18,695 nt of DNA from GCA-002282575 sp964519885 (GCA_964519885.1 CAZFLX010000034.1:1-18695), one strand, 5' to 3'. Positions 1-7,498 are shown, numbered from the stretch's first letter. Translations and numbers: made by a program. Notes: a model not told the origin generated them from the letters alone.

Positions 1-478
1 AATAGGCACGAGAATAAGCCAATCGAAAATGTGCCACTTTAATGCCTTGCTCAATCCCCGCAATCTTGACAGTCTCATAACTCCAATCGAACTGACAGAC
101 TTCCCCTATCGCAAAAGACAAAGGAACAAAGGCTTTTGATGATAATTGTGTTTTATTACCCTTAAAGGCTTTAACTGATCGTTGCACACTATCGTAAGCG
201 CCTTGATAGCCTAATTCTTGCAACATAGCAAACAAACGTTTAGCCGTTCGACGACGATGAACGGGCAGCTTAGCATCGTGATTCAACATATCCAGCAGCT
301 GAGAATGAAATGATCCGAGTAACGGCTTAGGTTGTTTTTCTCGTTGGTAAGAGAGTGGATAATCGTCTTTAAGGTACTTCTTAACGGTATTGCGCGAGAG
401 GCTAAGCTCGCGTGCAATCTCACTGATATTTTTACCCTGTACGAAATGGCGGGTACGAACTTTATTAATGGTTTCCAT
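1..478 (-). CDS. istA: IS21-family transposase IstA, N-terminal part (runs off window)
   Basis: Translating the minus strand from the ATG at 478 gives METINKVRTRHFVQGKNI followed by an HTH of the form SEIARELSLSRNTVKKYL (about residues 19-37), then a linker and the segment GEVCQFDWSYE, which holds the first acidic residue of the DDE catalytic core in IS21 transposases. About 159 codons are present of a protein usually near 400-500 residues; the remainder is outside the window. The start is set by the ATG and by the IstA-like N-terminus. IstA cuts and joins the IS ends with the IstB ATPase. The frame is intact over the visible part, so the IS may still be functional. Confidence 0.82.
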   Translation of the reverse strand, partial: METINKVRTRHFVQGKNISEIARELSLSRNTVKKYLKDDYPLSYQREKQPKPLLGSFHSQLLDMLNHDAKLPVHRRRTAKRLFAMLQELGYQGAYDSVQRSVKAFKGNKTQLSSKAFVPLSFAIGEVCQFDWSYETVKIAGIEQGIKVAHFRLAYSRAY

Positions 479-535
479 GCAAATCACCCAAGTTATCCCC
501 GCAATAAAATGCGGGAGTATGACATAAAACTAGGG

Positions 536-588
536 TGGTCAAAATTGGACGCTGTTTTACCCTATAAACTGGTCATTTTTGCACGCTG
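536..588. repeat. IS21 terminal repeats (putative transposase sites)
   Basis: Two 19-base copies, 536-554 and 570-588, share TGGTCA at the left and ACGCTG at the right and agree at 15 of 19 positions. They are spaced 34 bases apart, about three helical turns, just inside the end of the IS at 595. This matches the multiple internal repeats at IS21-family ends that bind the transposase. Confidence 0.6.
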
Positions 589-595
589 ATTGACA

Positions 596-804
596 ATCCA
601 GACGTTAAAGAGAGTAATGCTCCTCATAAACCGAGAGCGATTATTCAAGATGGTGCTCAAATTGATACCACACAACGTCCAGATGCTAATGTGGAGCGTG
701 AGTTGATTCGTATTGAAGCTGGTCGCTTTGCGGCGTTAAATTATGTTGATTTGATCAAAGAAGAAAAGTATCAGCAGAAAACGAAGAACCTTAAGAAGAC
801 CTAA
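596..804 (+). pseudogene. 3' fragment of an unrecognised gene cut by the IS21 end
   Basis: Immediately outside the IS end an open frame reads (P)DVKESNAPHKPRAIIQDG, continuing to ELIRIEAGRFAALNY and ending KNLKKT, with TAA at 802-804. It has no start codon of its own, and upstream the frame meets a stop inside the IS (565-567), so it is a gene tail. The peptide is hydrophilic with no motif I recognise. The next open stretch (805-1425) is in the same frame directly after the TAA. The two could therefore be one coding region carrying a nonsense mutation, with the N-terminal part on the other side of the IS, or two consecutive genes of an operon. Confidence 0.5.
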
Positions 805-834
805 CTTATACTCAAAAATGATCCCTACACCTCA

Positions 835-1425
835 TTGTCCACAGGGTTAGAAAGCTATGCTCAAGATGCAAATGCGGCGGGTTTGGATTACACATCAACC
901 AATGGCATGCAAAGAAAGCAATCTACGCCACGTAAGGCTGCCATTGATGCGAGCCTGCGTAATACGGTAGTCATGTTGAATGGTTTGGTTTCTCAGCACG
1001 GAGCTGTCGTAACGAGTCTATTTCAAGGTTCCGATGTGGCAATTGATGGTATTGCGCTTGGTGAGTTTCCGTTAAAAACGACCACTACCCCAGTTAGAAG
1101 ATTGCATTGGAGCAAGTATGACGATGGTGCGAGACGATTGGTAGCGGTCAAGATTGAGATAGACGGCAAGGTTAGGTATCTGTTCGATTTTGAGCGACGA
1201 GGTAAGCATGAGAAATTTGCGATTTACTTGCGTAGCACAGGTTTAGATGATGATCAAGTCACGTTTAGTCTTGATGGGTTGTTAGAAAGTATTGCTGAAG
1301 AGAGAGCTTTGGGGTTGAAGGATGTTTTTATGGGTGTTGGATTAGAAATGAAAAGTGTGCCACATAGTTCGACCAAACAGGAAGAGTTTATTTCTAGGGT
1401 TTGGAATAAGTTTGAAGCATGTTGA
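835..1425 (+). CDS. Unrecognised protein, 196 aa from a TTG; probably the 3' part of a broken gene
   Basis: The open frame runs from 805 (just after the TAA at 802-804) to TGA at 1425. The first candidate start is a TTG at 835, with no convincing ribosome-binding site; an ATG at 907 is another option. A natural reading is that this is the C-terminal part of the gene fragment at 596-804. The product shows a hydrophilic start, a helical stretch (LRNTVVMLNGLVSQHG), then a beta-rich core with RRLHWSKYDDG, VAVKIEIDGKVRYLFDFERR and a helical tail ending VWNKFEAC. The layout vaguely recalls the C-terminal domain of Tn7 TnsE, but I cannot support that from motifs. It is convergent with the receiver gene at 1483-2856. 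Confidence 0.4.
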   Translation: MSTGLESYAQDANAAGLDYTSTNGMQRKQSTPRKAAIDASLRNTVVMLNGLVSQHGAVVTSLFQGSDVAIDGIALGEFPLKTTTTPVRRLHWSKYDDGARRLVAVKIEIDGKVRYLFDFERRGKHEKFAIYLRSTGLDDDQVTFSLDGLLESIAEERALGLKDVFMGVGLEMKSVPHSSTKQEEFISRVWNKFEAC

Positions 1426-1433
1426 GTAAGAGA

Positions 1434-1458
1434 GCTGTGCCTCTTTATTTGGCACAGC
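1434..1458. terminator. Hairpin between convergent genes
   Basis: A perfect 8-bp stem, GCTGTGCC / GGCACAGC, encloses a 9-base loop in the 57-base gap between the stop codons of two convergent genes. There is no T-run on either side, so if it terminates transcription it is not a classical intrinsic terminator. It may serve both directions or protect 3' ends. Confidence 0.5.
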
Positions 1459-1482
1459 AGATGATTGTCCGAGAGTTGACAG

Positions 1483-2856
1483 TCAATCAAAGCGAATAAT
1501 ACCTGGTCTAGCAGCATGTTGAGATGCTCTAAAACTAATATCAGTTAATATTTGGTCTTTCAACTTGAAAACGGGATTACCTAGCCATTTATTGAAATCT
1601 GGTTTTGTGCCAACTTGATACCTAAAGCTAATTTTTACTATGTATTCTTGCCCATCGACCACGACATTAGGCAGACGATAAATACCATCATGTGCAGTTA
1701 CCCTTTTTTGCTCGTCTCCAAAAAAAGTAAACGGTTCATATTCAATGGGAATCATAGCTGATAAGAAGTATTTGTGTAGTTTTGTTTTCCTCTGCGCTTG
1801 ATCGCACTCTGCTGAAAGTTCTATGAATCCCAGCTTAGTCGCATTTCTAGCATTATCTCGCTCCGCTTTAGAACCTTGTCGATTATCTAGAAATTCCTCG
1901 TGCAGAATCGCTTTAGTTGCCTGACCTAAGTTATTTATTATTTTTCCTGCATTCTTAGTGTCTTCAAAGTATGCAGAAGACAATGCAACCCAAGTTCCTC
2001 TTTTATCTTTGGCAGCATCTGGCTCTAATTTCTCAACATGATAGAAAGAGTTTAGCTGTGCTTTAACACTCTTTTCCGTCGTTTGTTGTGCTCCAATGCC
2101 ACTTGCCGCAGTGAGCCAAATGTCACTATCAATCAATTTATAGTTAGATCGAATATGATCGAGAAGGACAGGCTCTAATCCCTGCTCAATAGCAACCTCT
2201 GGTTCTTCTTTTGCATTTTTAGTGCCGAGCGTCTCGTTACCGATTACTGCTAGCATTGTTTGAAGTTTATTCGTCGTTTTACTTTTAAAGTCGTCAATAT
2301 CTTCTGGGCTAGACGGCTTTGCTAAGTTGAAAAGAGAGTCTGTGGTGGCTTGAGCAGCGGATGAAACTCTATTCTCCCAGTTAAATAGTGCGTGAAAAAT
2401 TGGATCTTCAGAGAAGATTTCTTGCACTCTTGCTTTAAGCTTTTCAGGTTCACTAATAAATTCCGATTTTTCCAATACACCCCAATGTATAGGGCAAGGT
2501 ATATCTTTATGTCTTTCAATAATTAGGTTTATTACGTCCTTTACATAACGACCATTTTTAGACCAAAAATAAAGTAGATAAGGACCATCGACATTAAGTG
2601 TTTTAAGAACTTCTGCTATAGGTCCGACCAAGGTTTTTGCCTCAACTACTGTTCCTTCTTGAAGATTAAGGTCAGTGATGATGATACGAGGTTTAATCAT
2701 TCCTAAATTTACATGATCCAGTCCGGTGGTGTTATCATGGGCATTTTTATAGTGGATTGGAAAATAAGGATATCCAGCAAGGTTGAAACTTTCTTGAAGT
2801 TTCTCCAATTCTTCTTTCGTATCATCAATGAGTACAATAGATGGCAAACTGATCAT
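1483..2856 (-). CDS. Receiver-domain protein with unrecognised C-terminal region (457 aa)
   Basis: Residues 1-130 form a CheY-like receiver. After the first strand (SIVLIDD) the acidic pair is D11-D12, the phospho-acceptor is D62 in PRIIITDLNL, the switch residue is S99 in LLYFWSKNG, and the conserved lysine is K130 in GVLEK. Residues about 130-330 look helical and charged; about 340-457 look beta-rich. I see no helix-turn-helix and no nuclease motif. It follows the dual-GHKL kinase gene with a one-base gap (stop at 2858, ATG at 2856), so the two should be co-translated and the kinase is the obvious phosphodonor. Family knowledge: a response regulator with a long non-DNA-binding output usually acts as an effector or scaffold. 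The C-terminal region is the most likely place for an unknown effector activity. Confidence 0.75.
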   Translation of the reverse strand: MISLPSIVLIDDTKEELEKLQESFNLAGYPYFPIHYKNAHDNTTGLDHVNLGMIKPRIIITDLNLQEGTVVEAKTLVGPIAEVLKTLNVDGPYLLYFWSKNGRYVKDVINLIIERHKDIPCPIHWGVLEKSEFISEPEKLKARVQEIFSEDPIFHALFNWENRVSSAAQATTDSLFNLAKPSSPEDIDDFKSKTTNKLQTMLAVIGNETLGTKNAKEEPEVAIEQGLEPVLLDHIRSNYKLIDSDIWLTAASGIGAQQTTEKSVKAQLNSFYHVEKLEPDAAKDKRGTWVALSSAYFEDTKNAGKIINNLGQATKAILHEEFLDNRQGSKAERDNARNATKLGFIELSAECDQAQRKTKLHKYFLSAMIPIEYEPFTFFGDEQKRVTAHDGIYRLPNVVVDGQEYIVKISFRYQVGTKPDFNKWLGNPVFKLKDQILTDISFRASQHAARPGIIRFD

Positions 2857-2857
2857 G

Positions 2858-5035
2858 TTATCTTCCTTTGCTAAAAATCATTACTACTGCAGCCCCCTGA
2901 TATGCTTCAGGCAAGTCTAAATCGTCTGGATCGCATATTTGAAGTCTGCCGCCAATAGTCTCCATAACTTTATCGGAGTAATAGAGTCCTACCCCCATGC
3001 CACCAGGCCGAGAAGTTTTGAATGGCTGAATGGCTTCTTCCGCTGTTAAGCTAAACCCAGGGCCGTTATCCATTACCACTAAAGCGGGTCCTTCCTTAAA
3101 CCAATTTGGAAGACTATCTATACGAATTGCGGGAGTGTAGTCATTGCCTTCTTTTTCCGCCTTTAAGCTGGTCCAGTGAATTGCGTTATCAATTAAATTG
3201 GTAAGAGTTGCTTGAAGTAGACCAAATGGAGCGGTTACTTCAAAAGATTCTGACTCATCAGTGTTGATAGGGCAGGATATTGCAATTTTGTGATGCTCGA
3301 AACGATGTTGGTTTAACTTGATGACTTTTTGAGTTAAGGCTTTAATATTAAAAGTTTTTTGCTCATTTCTACGAAGTAGAGGTGCGAAACCTTCTAGTAG
3401 TTCAGCTAAATGTTCGGCACGTTTCAATAACGTTTCATAATCGTCCGAACGGCGTATTGATTCATTTAAGTCGTCTACTCCACGTTCAACTTCATGAAAA
3501 ATAACAGCCAAGTTAATGCCTGCAATGCCAGAACTTAGTGTAACTTCTCGCATTTGAAGGTAGTCAGACTCAATCTGAATAACCTTGTTGGTCATTTCTT
3601 GTTCTAGTCCATATCTTTTAATGGTCTTTTTGATATCTTCTATACTTTCTGAAAATCGAGTTGTAGCAGGTGCCATATCTTTAATGTCACCCTTCAGGTA
3701 CAAATCTAGGGCTTCTCGATCTTTTCTGTGTTTTATGTGAAAATCTTCGACTACACTCGCAACAATCCAACGAAAGCGCTTGTATGTGTCATTTTCGTCA
3801 AAGCCTTCTCGATTGGTTTTTTCTTTTAAACTATTACTGTCTTCAAGTTGTAAGTCTATTCCACCGATGACCATACCAGTATCTATCTTTTGCCCCGGCA
3901 TATTGATTCGACCAACATTTAGGCCGAGCCAGTCATCCTTTCCTTCACCATAGTTGAATACGCGTATGCCATCTCGGTATACACGAATACCAGATTGCTC
4001 TTTGAGATAGTCCTTAATCAGTTGTTGTGAGCCAATTGCATTTAACACTGCAGGTGTTTTCATATAAACATAAAATCTTCCCGAGATTGGACCAATACCA
4101 TTTAGGTCTTCTCGATTTAATAGTAGGCTTTCTCGTACGGCTTTATCTCGAGCGAGCTCTTCTTCTTTACTTGGCTCTAAAAGTTCTAGCCGAGAATAGT
4201 CTTCTTCAGTTGAAGAGGAGGCTAGCTCTTTGAAAGTCTGAGGAGGAGTAAATGAGTATTTGGATGAAAATCGACCTTCCTGATCAATAATAAAATCGTA
4301 GGTCCACAAAGCCTTTTCTAAGATATCTTTTGCGTCTAACATGTCTGCAATATCTTTTTGTCTTTCAGGTGGCACAGATAAGCTTACAACAAAATCCGAA
4401 ACAGTTTTAAATGGTGATATAAGACTGGTCAAAAGACGTTTTAACCGCCTTAAATCACCTCGAGTCCAGTGTAGGTTGTTTAACTCACTCACCTCGATTC
4501 GTGTTCCTGTCTCGGATTGAAAATATTCCGGCTTTGGAAGTTGGGTGATCTGGACTTGAGTATCCTCTATGTATTTTGCCTCGCTAATTAAACTTGGCCA
4601 GTTAATAGTGATTTTATGTTCAGCTGAGTTTTTAGCTCGTGTATTGATAGTGAGGTGTCTGCCGAGTTTGTGAACTGCAAGCCGACCGACGCCTTTTTCT
4701 CCCAGCGGTAAGCGATTAAGGTCTGGTGTTCTGACCTTATTTTGATCTCGTTTGCTATCTGTACCAATTTCCATCCATTTGTTTAGGATGTCTTCTTGGG
4801 TCATACCAAAACCATTATGATCCCAAATAATGATGTTCGGATGTTTATCGTTTAGGTTCAGAACAACTTCAACACTCGTCGCATTAGCATCATAAGCATT
4901 TTTAACAAGTTCAAAGACTGCCAATCGGTCATCGCCAATTAATTCATCACCAAGGAGCTTCAGTAGATGAGCATTTGCCCTGAATGGTTTGATCATCGGT
5001 TTGTTATTGTCCATCAGTGGTTCGATATTGTCCAT
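2858..5035 (-). CDS. Dual GHKL protein: MutL/MORC-type ATPase joined to a histidine kinase core
   Basis: The N-terminal part is an Hsp90/MutL/MORC-like ATPase: N-box ELVKNAYDA (E42, N46, D49), WDHNGFGM (D72, G75, G77) and GEKGVGRLA (112-120). It is followed by a transducer-like region that includes IRVYRDGIRVFNYGEG (350-365) and KTNREGF. A linker leads to a histidine-kinase core: H-box VIFHEVERG with H514, N-box NLIDNAIHW (N617), G1 MDNGPGF (D656) and G2 GGMGVGLYY (678-686). No membrane segment is visible, so it is cytosolic. The start is uncertain because ATGGACAATA recurs at codons 1 and 8, with a third ATG at codon 14. A 194-base gap separates it from the upstream methyltransferase gene. 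Known: MORC/MutL ATPases act as DNA clamps in modification-linked operons. Inferred: a DNA-engaging sensor that signals to the downstream receiver protein. Confidence 0.85.
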   Translation of the reverse strand: MDNIEPLMDNNKPMIKPFRANAHLLKLLGDELIGDDRLAVFELVKNAYDANATSVEVVLNLNDKHPNIIIWDHNGFGMTQEDILNKWMEIGTDSKRDQNKVRTPDLNRLPLGEKGVGRLAVHKLGRHLTINTRAKNSAEHKITINWPSLISEAKYIEDTQVQITQLPKPEYFQSETGTRIEVSELNNLHWTRGDLRRLKRLLTSLISPFKTVSDFVVSLSVPPERQKDIADMLDAKDILEKALWTYDFIIDQEGRFSSKYSFTPPQTFKELASSSTEEDYSRLELLEPSKEEELARDKAVRESLLLNREDLNGIGPISGRFYVYMKTPAVLNAIGSQQLIKDYLKEQSGIRVYRDGIRVFNYGEGKDDWLGLNVGRINMPGQKIDTGMVIGGIDLQLEDSNSLKEKTNREGFDENDTYKRFRWIVASVVEDFHIKHRKDREALDLYLKGDIKDMAPATTRFSESIEDIKKTIKRYGLEQEMTNKVIQIESDYLQMREVTLSSGIAGINLAVIFHEVERGVDDLNESIRRSDDYETLLKRAEHLAELLEGFAPLLRRNEQKTFNIKALTQKVIKLNQHRFEHHKIAISCPINTDESESFEVTAPFGLLQATLTNLIDNAIHWTSLKAEKEGNDYTPAIRIDSLPNWFKEGPALVVMDNGPGFSLTAEEAIQPFKTSRPGGMGVGLYYSDKVMETIGGRLQICDPDDLDLPEAYQGAAVVMIFSKGR

Positions 5036-5229
5036 TTGTCTATAATTCCTAGCTATTGTCTTGATGTTACGCTTAACAAATCCACTTTTAAGCCTTAGTG
5101 CTTTATCTAAACGTAATCCAAGTTCATATTACAGTAATGAAACTAAGCATTACCTGCAGTCTCGAAGGGTTGAGTATTTCTTGTACAGACTGATATTCTT
5201 CGACGATTGTACCAAGATAACACTTAACC

Positions 5230-6498
5230 TTACATCATAAGTGCAAGTGCAATTTTTTTTGCCAGTAGAACTGGTACTGCATTACCAATCTGTTTGAAGG
5301 CTGAAGTGCGTGATGGCTTTCCCGAGACGCTCTCAAAATAGTAATTATCTGGAAATGTTTGTAGTCTTGCTGCCTCTCTAACGGAAAGAGAACGATTTTG
5401 CGCAATGTCAGGATGGATGTAATAATGACCATCTTTTGAGATGTGTGCTACAACCGTATGCGATGGAATATCCTTAGCCACAACTTTAAATCTGTCCGTA
5501 AAGGCCTTTCTATTGGTATGCGTCTTTAAGTGTTCAGGCAGTTGGTTGTAGTCTAAACGTTGTTTGTCTTGGTTCCAGTATTCAACTACTCGTTTATATA
5601 TCTCTAAATCCTGCTGAGAGTGAGGTCTTGTTTGATGCCAAGTGACTCTGTGTTCATTAGGTTCTCGTATGTTTGCTTGGTACAAATAATCATCTGAAGA
5701 TATTGGCGCTAATTTTTGTACCAAGTGCGAACCCTCACCAGCATTAAGGCATGGAAGATCTTTGAGCACTTCATTGACGCTAACTTTATGTTGGAGTTTT
5801 TCTAGCTGAGGGTAAAACCCACCCTCACCATTAAGTTTACCGATAAGAATTACTCTTTTTCTCGCTTGTGGAACGCCATATTCGCTTGTATCAATTACTG
5901 AGTACTCGGTCGTATATCCTATTTGTTCAAACAAAGACTTCATTTTATCGAAGTACTTGTTGCCTTCCTTATCTCTAGCAGAAAGCAACCCAGTTACGTT
6001 TTCAAAGACAAAAAATTTAGGTTGATATCTTTCTAAGAATTGCGCATAGAACATGTACAAATAGTTTCTTTCATCACCTTTCATCCCGTTTTTGTCTCGG
6101 GATCTACCTACAAGTGAGTATGCTTGGCATGGCGGACCACCAATAATGAAATCTAGCTGTTTACCTTCAAGTTGTCGATCGATAATTGTAAATATTTTGG
6201 GTAGAGAGGATGCATCAATTTTTTCATTCAAAACTGAGTTTAATACTTCGGATGGTATTAGCTTGTAAAGCTCGTCACGACTAATGTCTCCTGAGAGGTA
6301 CTGATTATACCTATCCGTCTGGTTATGCTTTTTTAACCAGTGATAAGCGAGCCTTGTTTTTAGGGTGTAACAAGCTGCTTCATCCATTTCAACGTGGACA
6401 ACTGGGTTGTAGTCTGACTGAATAAAACCTTCAGATAGACCGCCCGCACCAGCAAACAAGTCTAGAAAAGTTGGTGACGTCATGAGGGCGTTTACCAT
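5230..6498 (-). CDS. DNA (cytosine-5) methyltransferase
   Basis: Transfers methyl from S-adenosylmethionine to C5 of cytosine in a specific DNA sequence. All key motifs are present in order: I (FLDLFAGAGG, 11-20), IV with catalytic C124 in GGPPCQ, VI (FENV, 165-168), VIII (QARKRVILIG, 211-220), a variable target-recognition region about 230-340, IX (RSLSVREAARLQTFP) and X (QIGNAVPVLLAKK). The length of 422 residues is typical. The start is Met1 at 6498; Met6 at 6483, just before motif I, is an alternative. It heads a minus-strand group with the dual-GHKL protein and the receiver protein. No restriction endonuclease or Vsr gene accompanies it, so it is either an orphan-type enzyme or the self-marking part of the neighbouring system. 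Confidence 0.93.
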   Translation of the reverse strand: MVNALMTSPTFLDLFAGAGGLSEGFIQSDYNPVVHVEMDEAACYTLKTRLAYHWLKKHNQTDRYNQYLSGDISRDELYKLIPSEVLNSVLNEKIDASSLPKIFTIIDRQLEGKQLDFIIGGPPCQAYSLVGRSRDKNGMKGDERNYLYMFYAQFLERYQPKFFVFENVTGLLSARDKEGNKYFDKMKSLFEQIGYTTEYSVIDTSEYGVPQARKRVILIGKLNGEGGFYPQLEKLQHKVSVNEVLKDLPCLNAGEGSHLVQKLAPISSDDYLYQANIREPNEHRVTWHQTRPHSQQDLEIYKRVVEYWNQDKQRLDYNQLPEHLKTHTNRKAFTDRFKVVAKDIPSHTVVAHISKDGHYYIHPDIAQNRSLSVREAARLQTFPDNYYFESVSGKPSRTSAFKQIGNAVPVLLAKKIALALMM

Positions 6499-6530
6499 TA
6501 GTAGTCTTAAAGTTCAATTAATTGAATACC

Positions 6531-6559
6531 AGGATACCAGGATTGAACGCTATCTGCAA
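6531..6559 (-). promoter_or_regulatory. Weak candidate promoter of the methyltransferase gene
   Basis: Reading leftwards, TTGCAG (-35, 6554-6559) and TATCCT (-10, 6531-6536) are separated by 17 bases, about 30 bases before the ATG at 6498. The match to consensus is modest. An 8-base tandem repeat ATACCAGG (6526-6541) covers the -10, and the hairpin at 6549-6565 covers the -35. Confidence 0.3.
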
Positions 6560-6565
6560 GATAGC
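6549..6565. repeat. Inverted repeat upstream of the methyltransferase (possible operator)
   Basis: GCTATCT-gca-AGATAGC is a perfect 7-bp inverted repeat with a 3-base centre. It overlaps the candidate -35 of the methyltransferase promoter, in the gap between that gene and the divergent tnsA relic. An operator is plausible, as in other modification-enzyme promoters; no regulator gene is visible nearby. Confidence 0.35.
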
Positions 6566-6623
6566 CGTTGACATTTATGAGATTTGGATTGAATATTAAT
6601 ATTATTTAGTAAGAAATATTGCT

Positions 6624-6884
6624 ATGCCATCTCGACGCATTTTAAGAAATTACCGCAACGTGACTGGCTTCCTTCCCTCAGAGAAGGCGGCTTACGCTGC
6701 GTTCGAATCTACGTTAGAGCGAGACTTCTATTTGATGCTCTACTTCGATGAGGCTGTGTTGTCTTGGGAATCTCAGCCGATAACGTTCGAATATGAGTTT
6801 GAGGGTAAGCCAAGGCAGTACACGCCTGATGTCTTGTACGGAAAAGCGTTGACACTCCATCATGCCGTTGGGTATCAATGTTAA
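6624..6884 (+). pseudogene. tnsA: tnsA relic, N-terminal part only (second Tn7-like element)
   Basis: The frame begins MPSRRILRNYRNVTGFLPSE and contains FESTLERDF (first catalytic Glu region, about residue 28), SQPITFEYEF and YTPDVL (catalytic Asp, about 69), the same pattern as the intact TnsA at 14992-15735. The third catalytic block ([Q/E]-x-K) and the whole C-terminal half are missing. After about position 6840 the sequence switches into a TniQ frame, and the TnsA frame stops at 6882-6884. This is what a deletion of the tnsA 3' end, tnsB, tnsC and the tniQ 5' end would leave. The sequence differs clearly from the intact tnsA, so it is a remnant of a different Tn7-like lineage. Confidence 0.75.
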
Positions 6885-7419
6885 AGCCAAGCACTTTGGT
6901 ATGCAGTTTTGTCCATGTTGCTTAAAAGAAGATGAACAGCCTTATTATCGAAAGTATTGGCGATTAGCTTTTATGGTCACTTGCCCCAAACATGGTGTGT
7001 GGTTGCATGATCGATGCCCAGCATGCGCAGCGTCTGTTTTGCATAAGAAAATTAAGCCAGCCCAGAATGATGTGTATGGCTTTGAAGACATGGCAAGGTG
7101 CCATCATTGTGGTTTTGATTTGAGGCATTCTTTTGCGGCTGAAGCTGACAACAGCATGGTACGTTTAAACCAAGAACAGATGCAGCTGCTAAAATGCGGG
7201 CGTGGTACAATTGGCGACAAGTATTATGGTGTTGCTAGTGATTATTTTCATTGTTTGCGTCGAACGCTCTGTTTATCGGTTGTAGTCTCATTAGGATTAG
7301 AGATTAAAGAGTTGCGCCGAGAGAGAGAGTCGAAGAAAATGGAGATTGAGCATCTATCAGTATCTAACAGATATATTGGATTTTTTTCTGTAGTTAGCTC
7401 TCGGATTTTATTTTATTGA
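6862..7419 (+). pseudogene. tniQ: tniQ relic, zinc-finger part (second Tn7-like element)
   Basis: Reads MPLGINVKAKHFGMQFCPCC, then YYRKYWRLAFMVTCPKHG and DRCPACAA, and a second CHHCGF finger. This is the zinc-binding core of TniQ/TnsD target-selection proteins, comparable to FCPKC...YYRRSWRLLWHVG...CPNCG in the intact TniQ of this window. The frame opens just after a TGA at 6850-6852 and lacks the normal N-terminus. It degenerates after IEHLSVSNRY (near 7375) into a short unrelated tail that stops at 7417-7419. TniQ would normally bind the transposition target and recruit TnsC; this piece cannot be expected to work. It lies directly upstream of the two-component-like pair at 7499. Confidence 0.72.
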
Positions 7420-7498
7420 GGTTATGAAGTAACTAAACAGGAATTGGTTGTCTTGGTAAAAGATGATGAAAAATAACTTGATTGTATTGGAGTGAATT

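Larger units (their letters stand above)
1..595 (-). mobile_element. IS21-family insertion sequence, one end (partial)
   Basis: The minus strand carries the N-terminal part of an IS21-type IstA transposase. Upstream of it lie two copies of a TGGTCA...ACGCTG repeat, and the element appears to end at TGACA (591-595; TGTCA reading inward), as IS21 ends do with a terminal TG/CA and internal multiple repeats. The rest of istA and the istB helper ATPase gene would lie left of the window. To the right of 595 an open frame without a start continues, so the insertion seems to have interrupted a cargo gene. The target duplication cannot be tested because the other end is not visible. Confidence 0.75.

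Noticed and set aside
332..589. Plus-strand open frame of 85 aa at the left edge
   Set aside because: It lies antisense to istA and the IS21 terminal repeats and has no recognisable family or ribosome-binding site.
1254..1517. Minus-strand open frame of 87 aa between the convergent genes
   Set aside because: It overlaps both neighbours in other frames, has no family features and is cut by the hairpin at 1434-1458.
1483..6498. Classical type II restriction-modification system
   Set aside because: No restriction endonuclease or Vsr-like gene is visible beside the methyltransferase, and the two partners have GHKL and receiver motifs instead.
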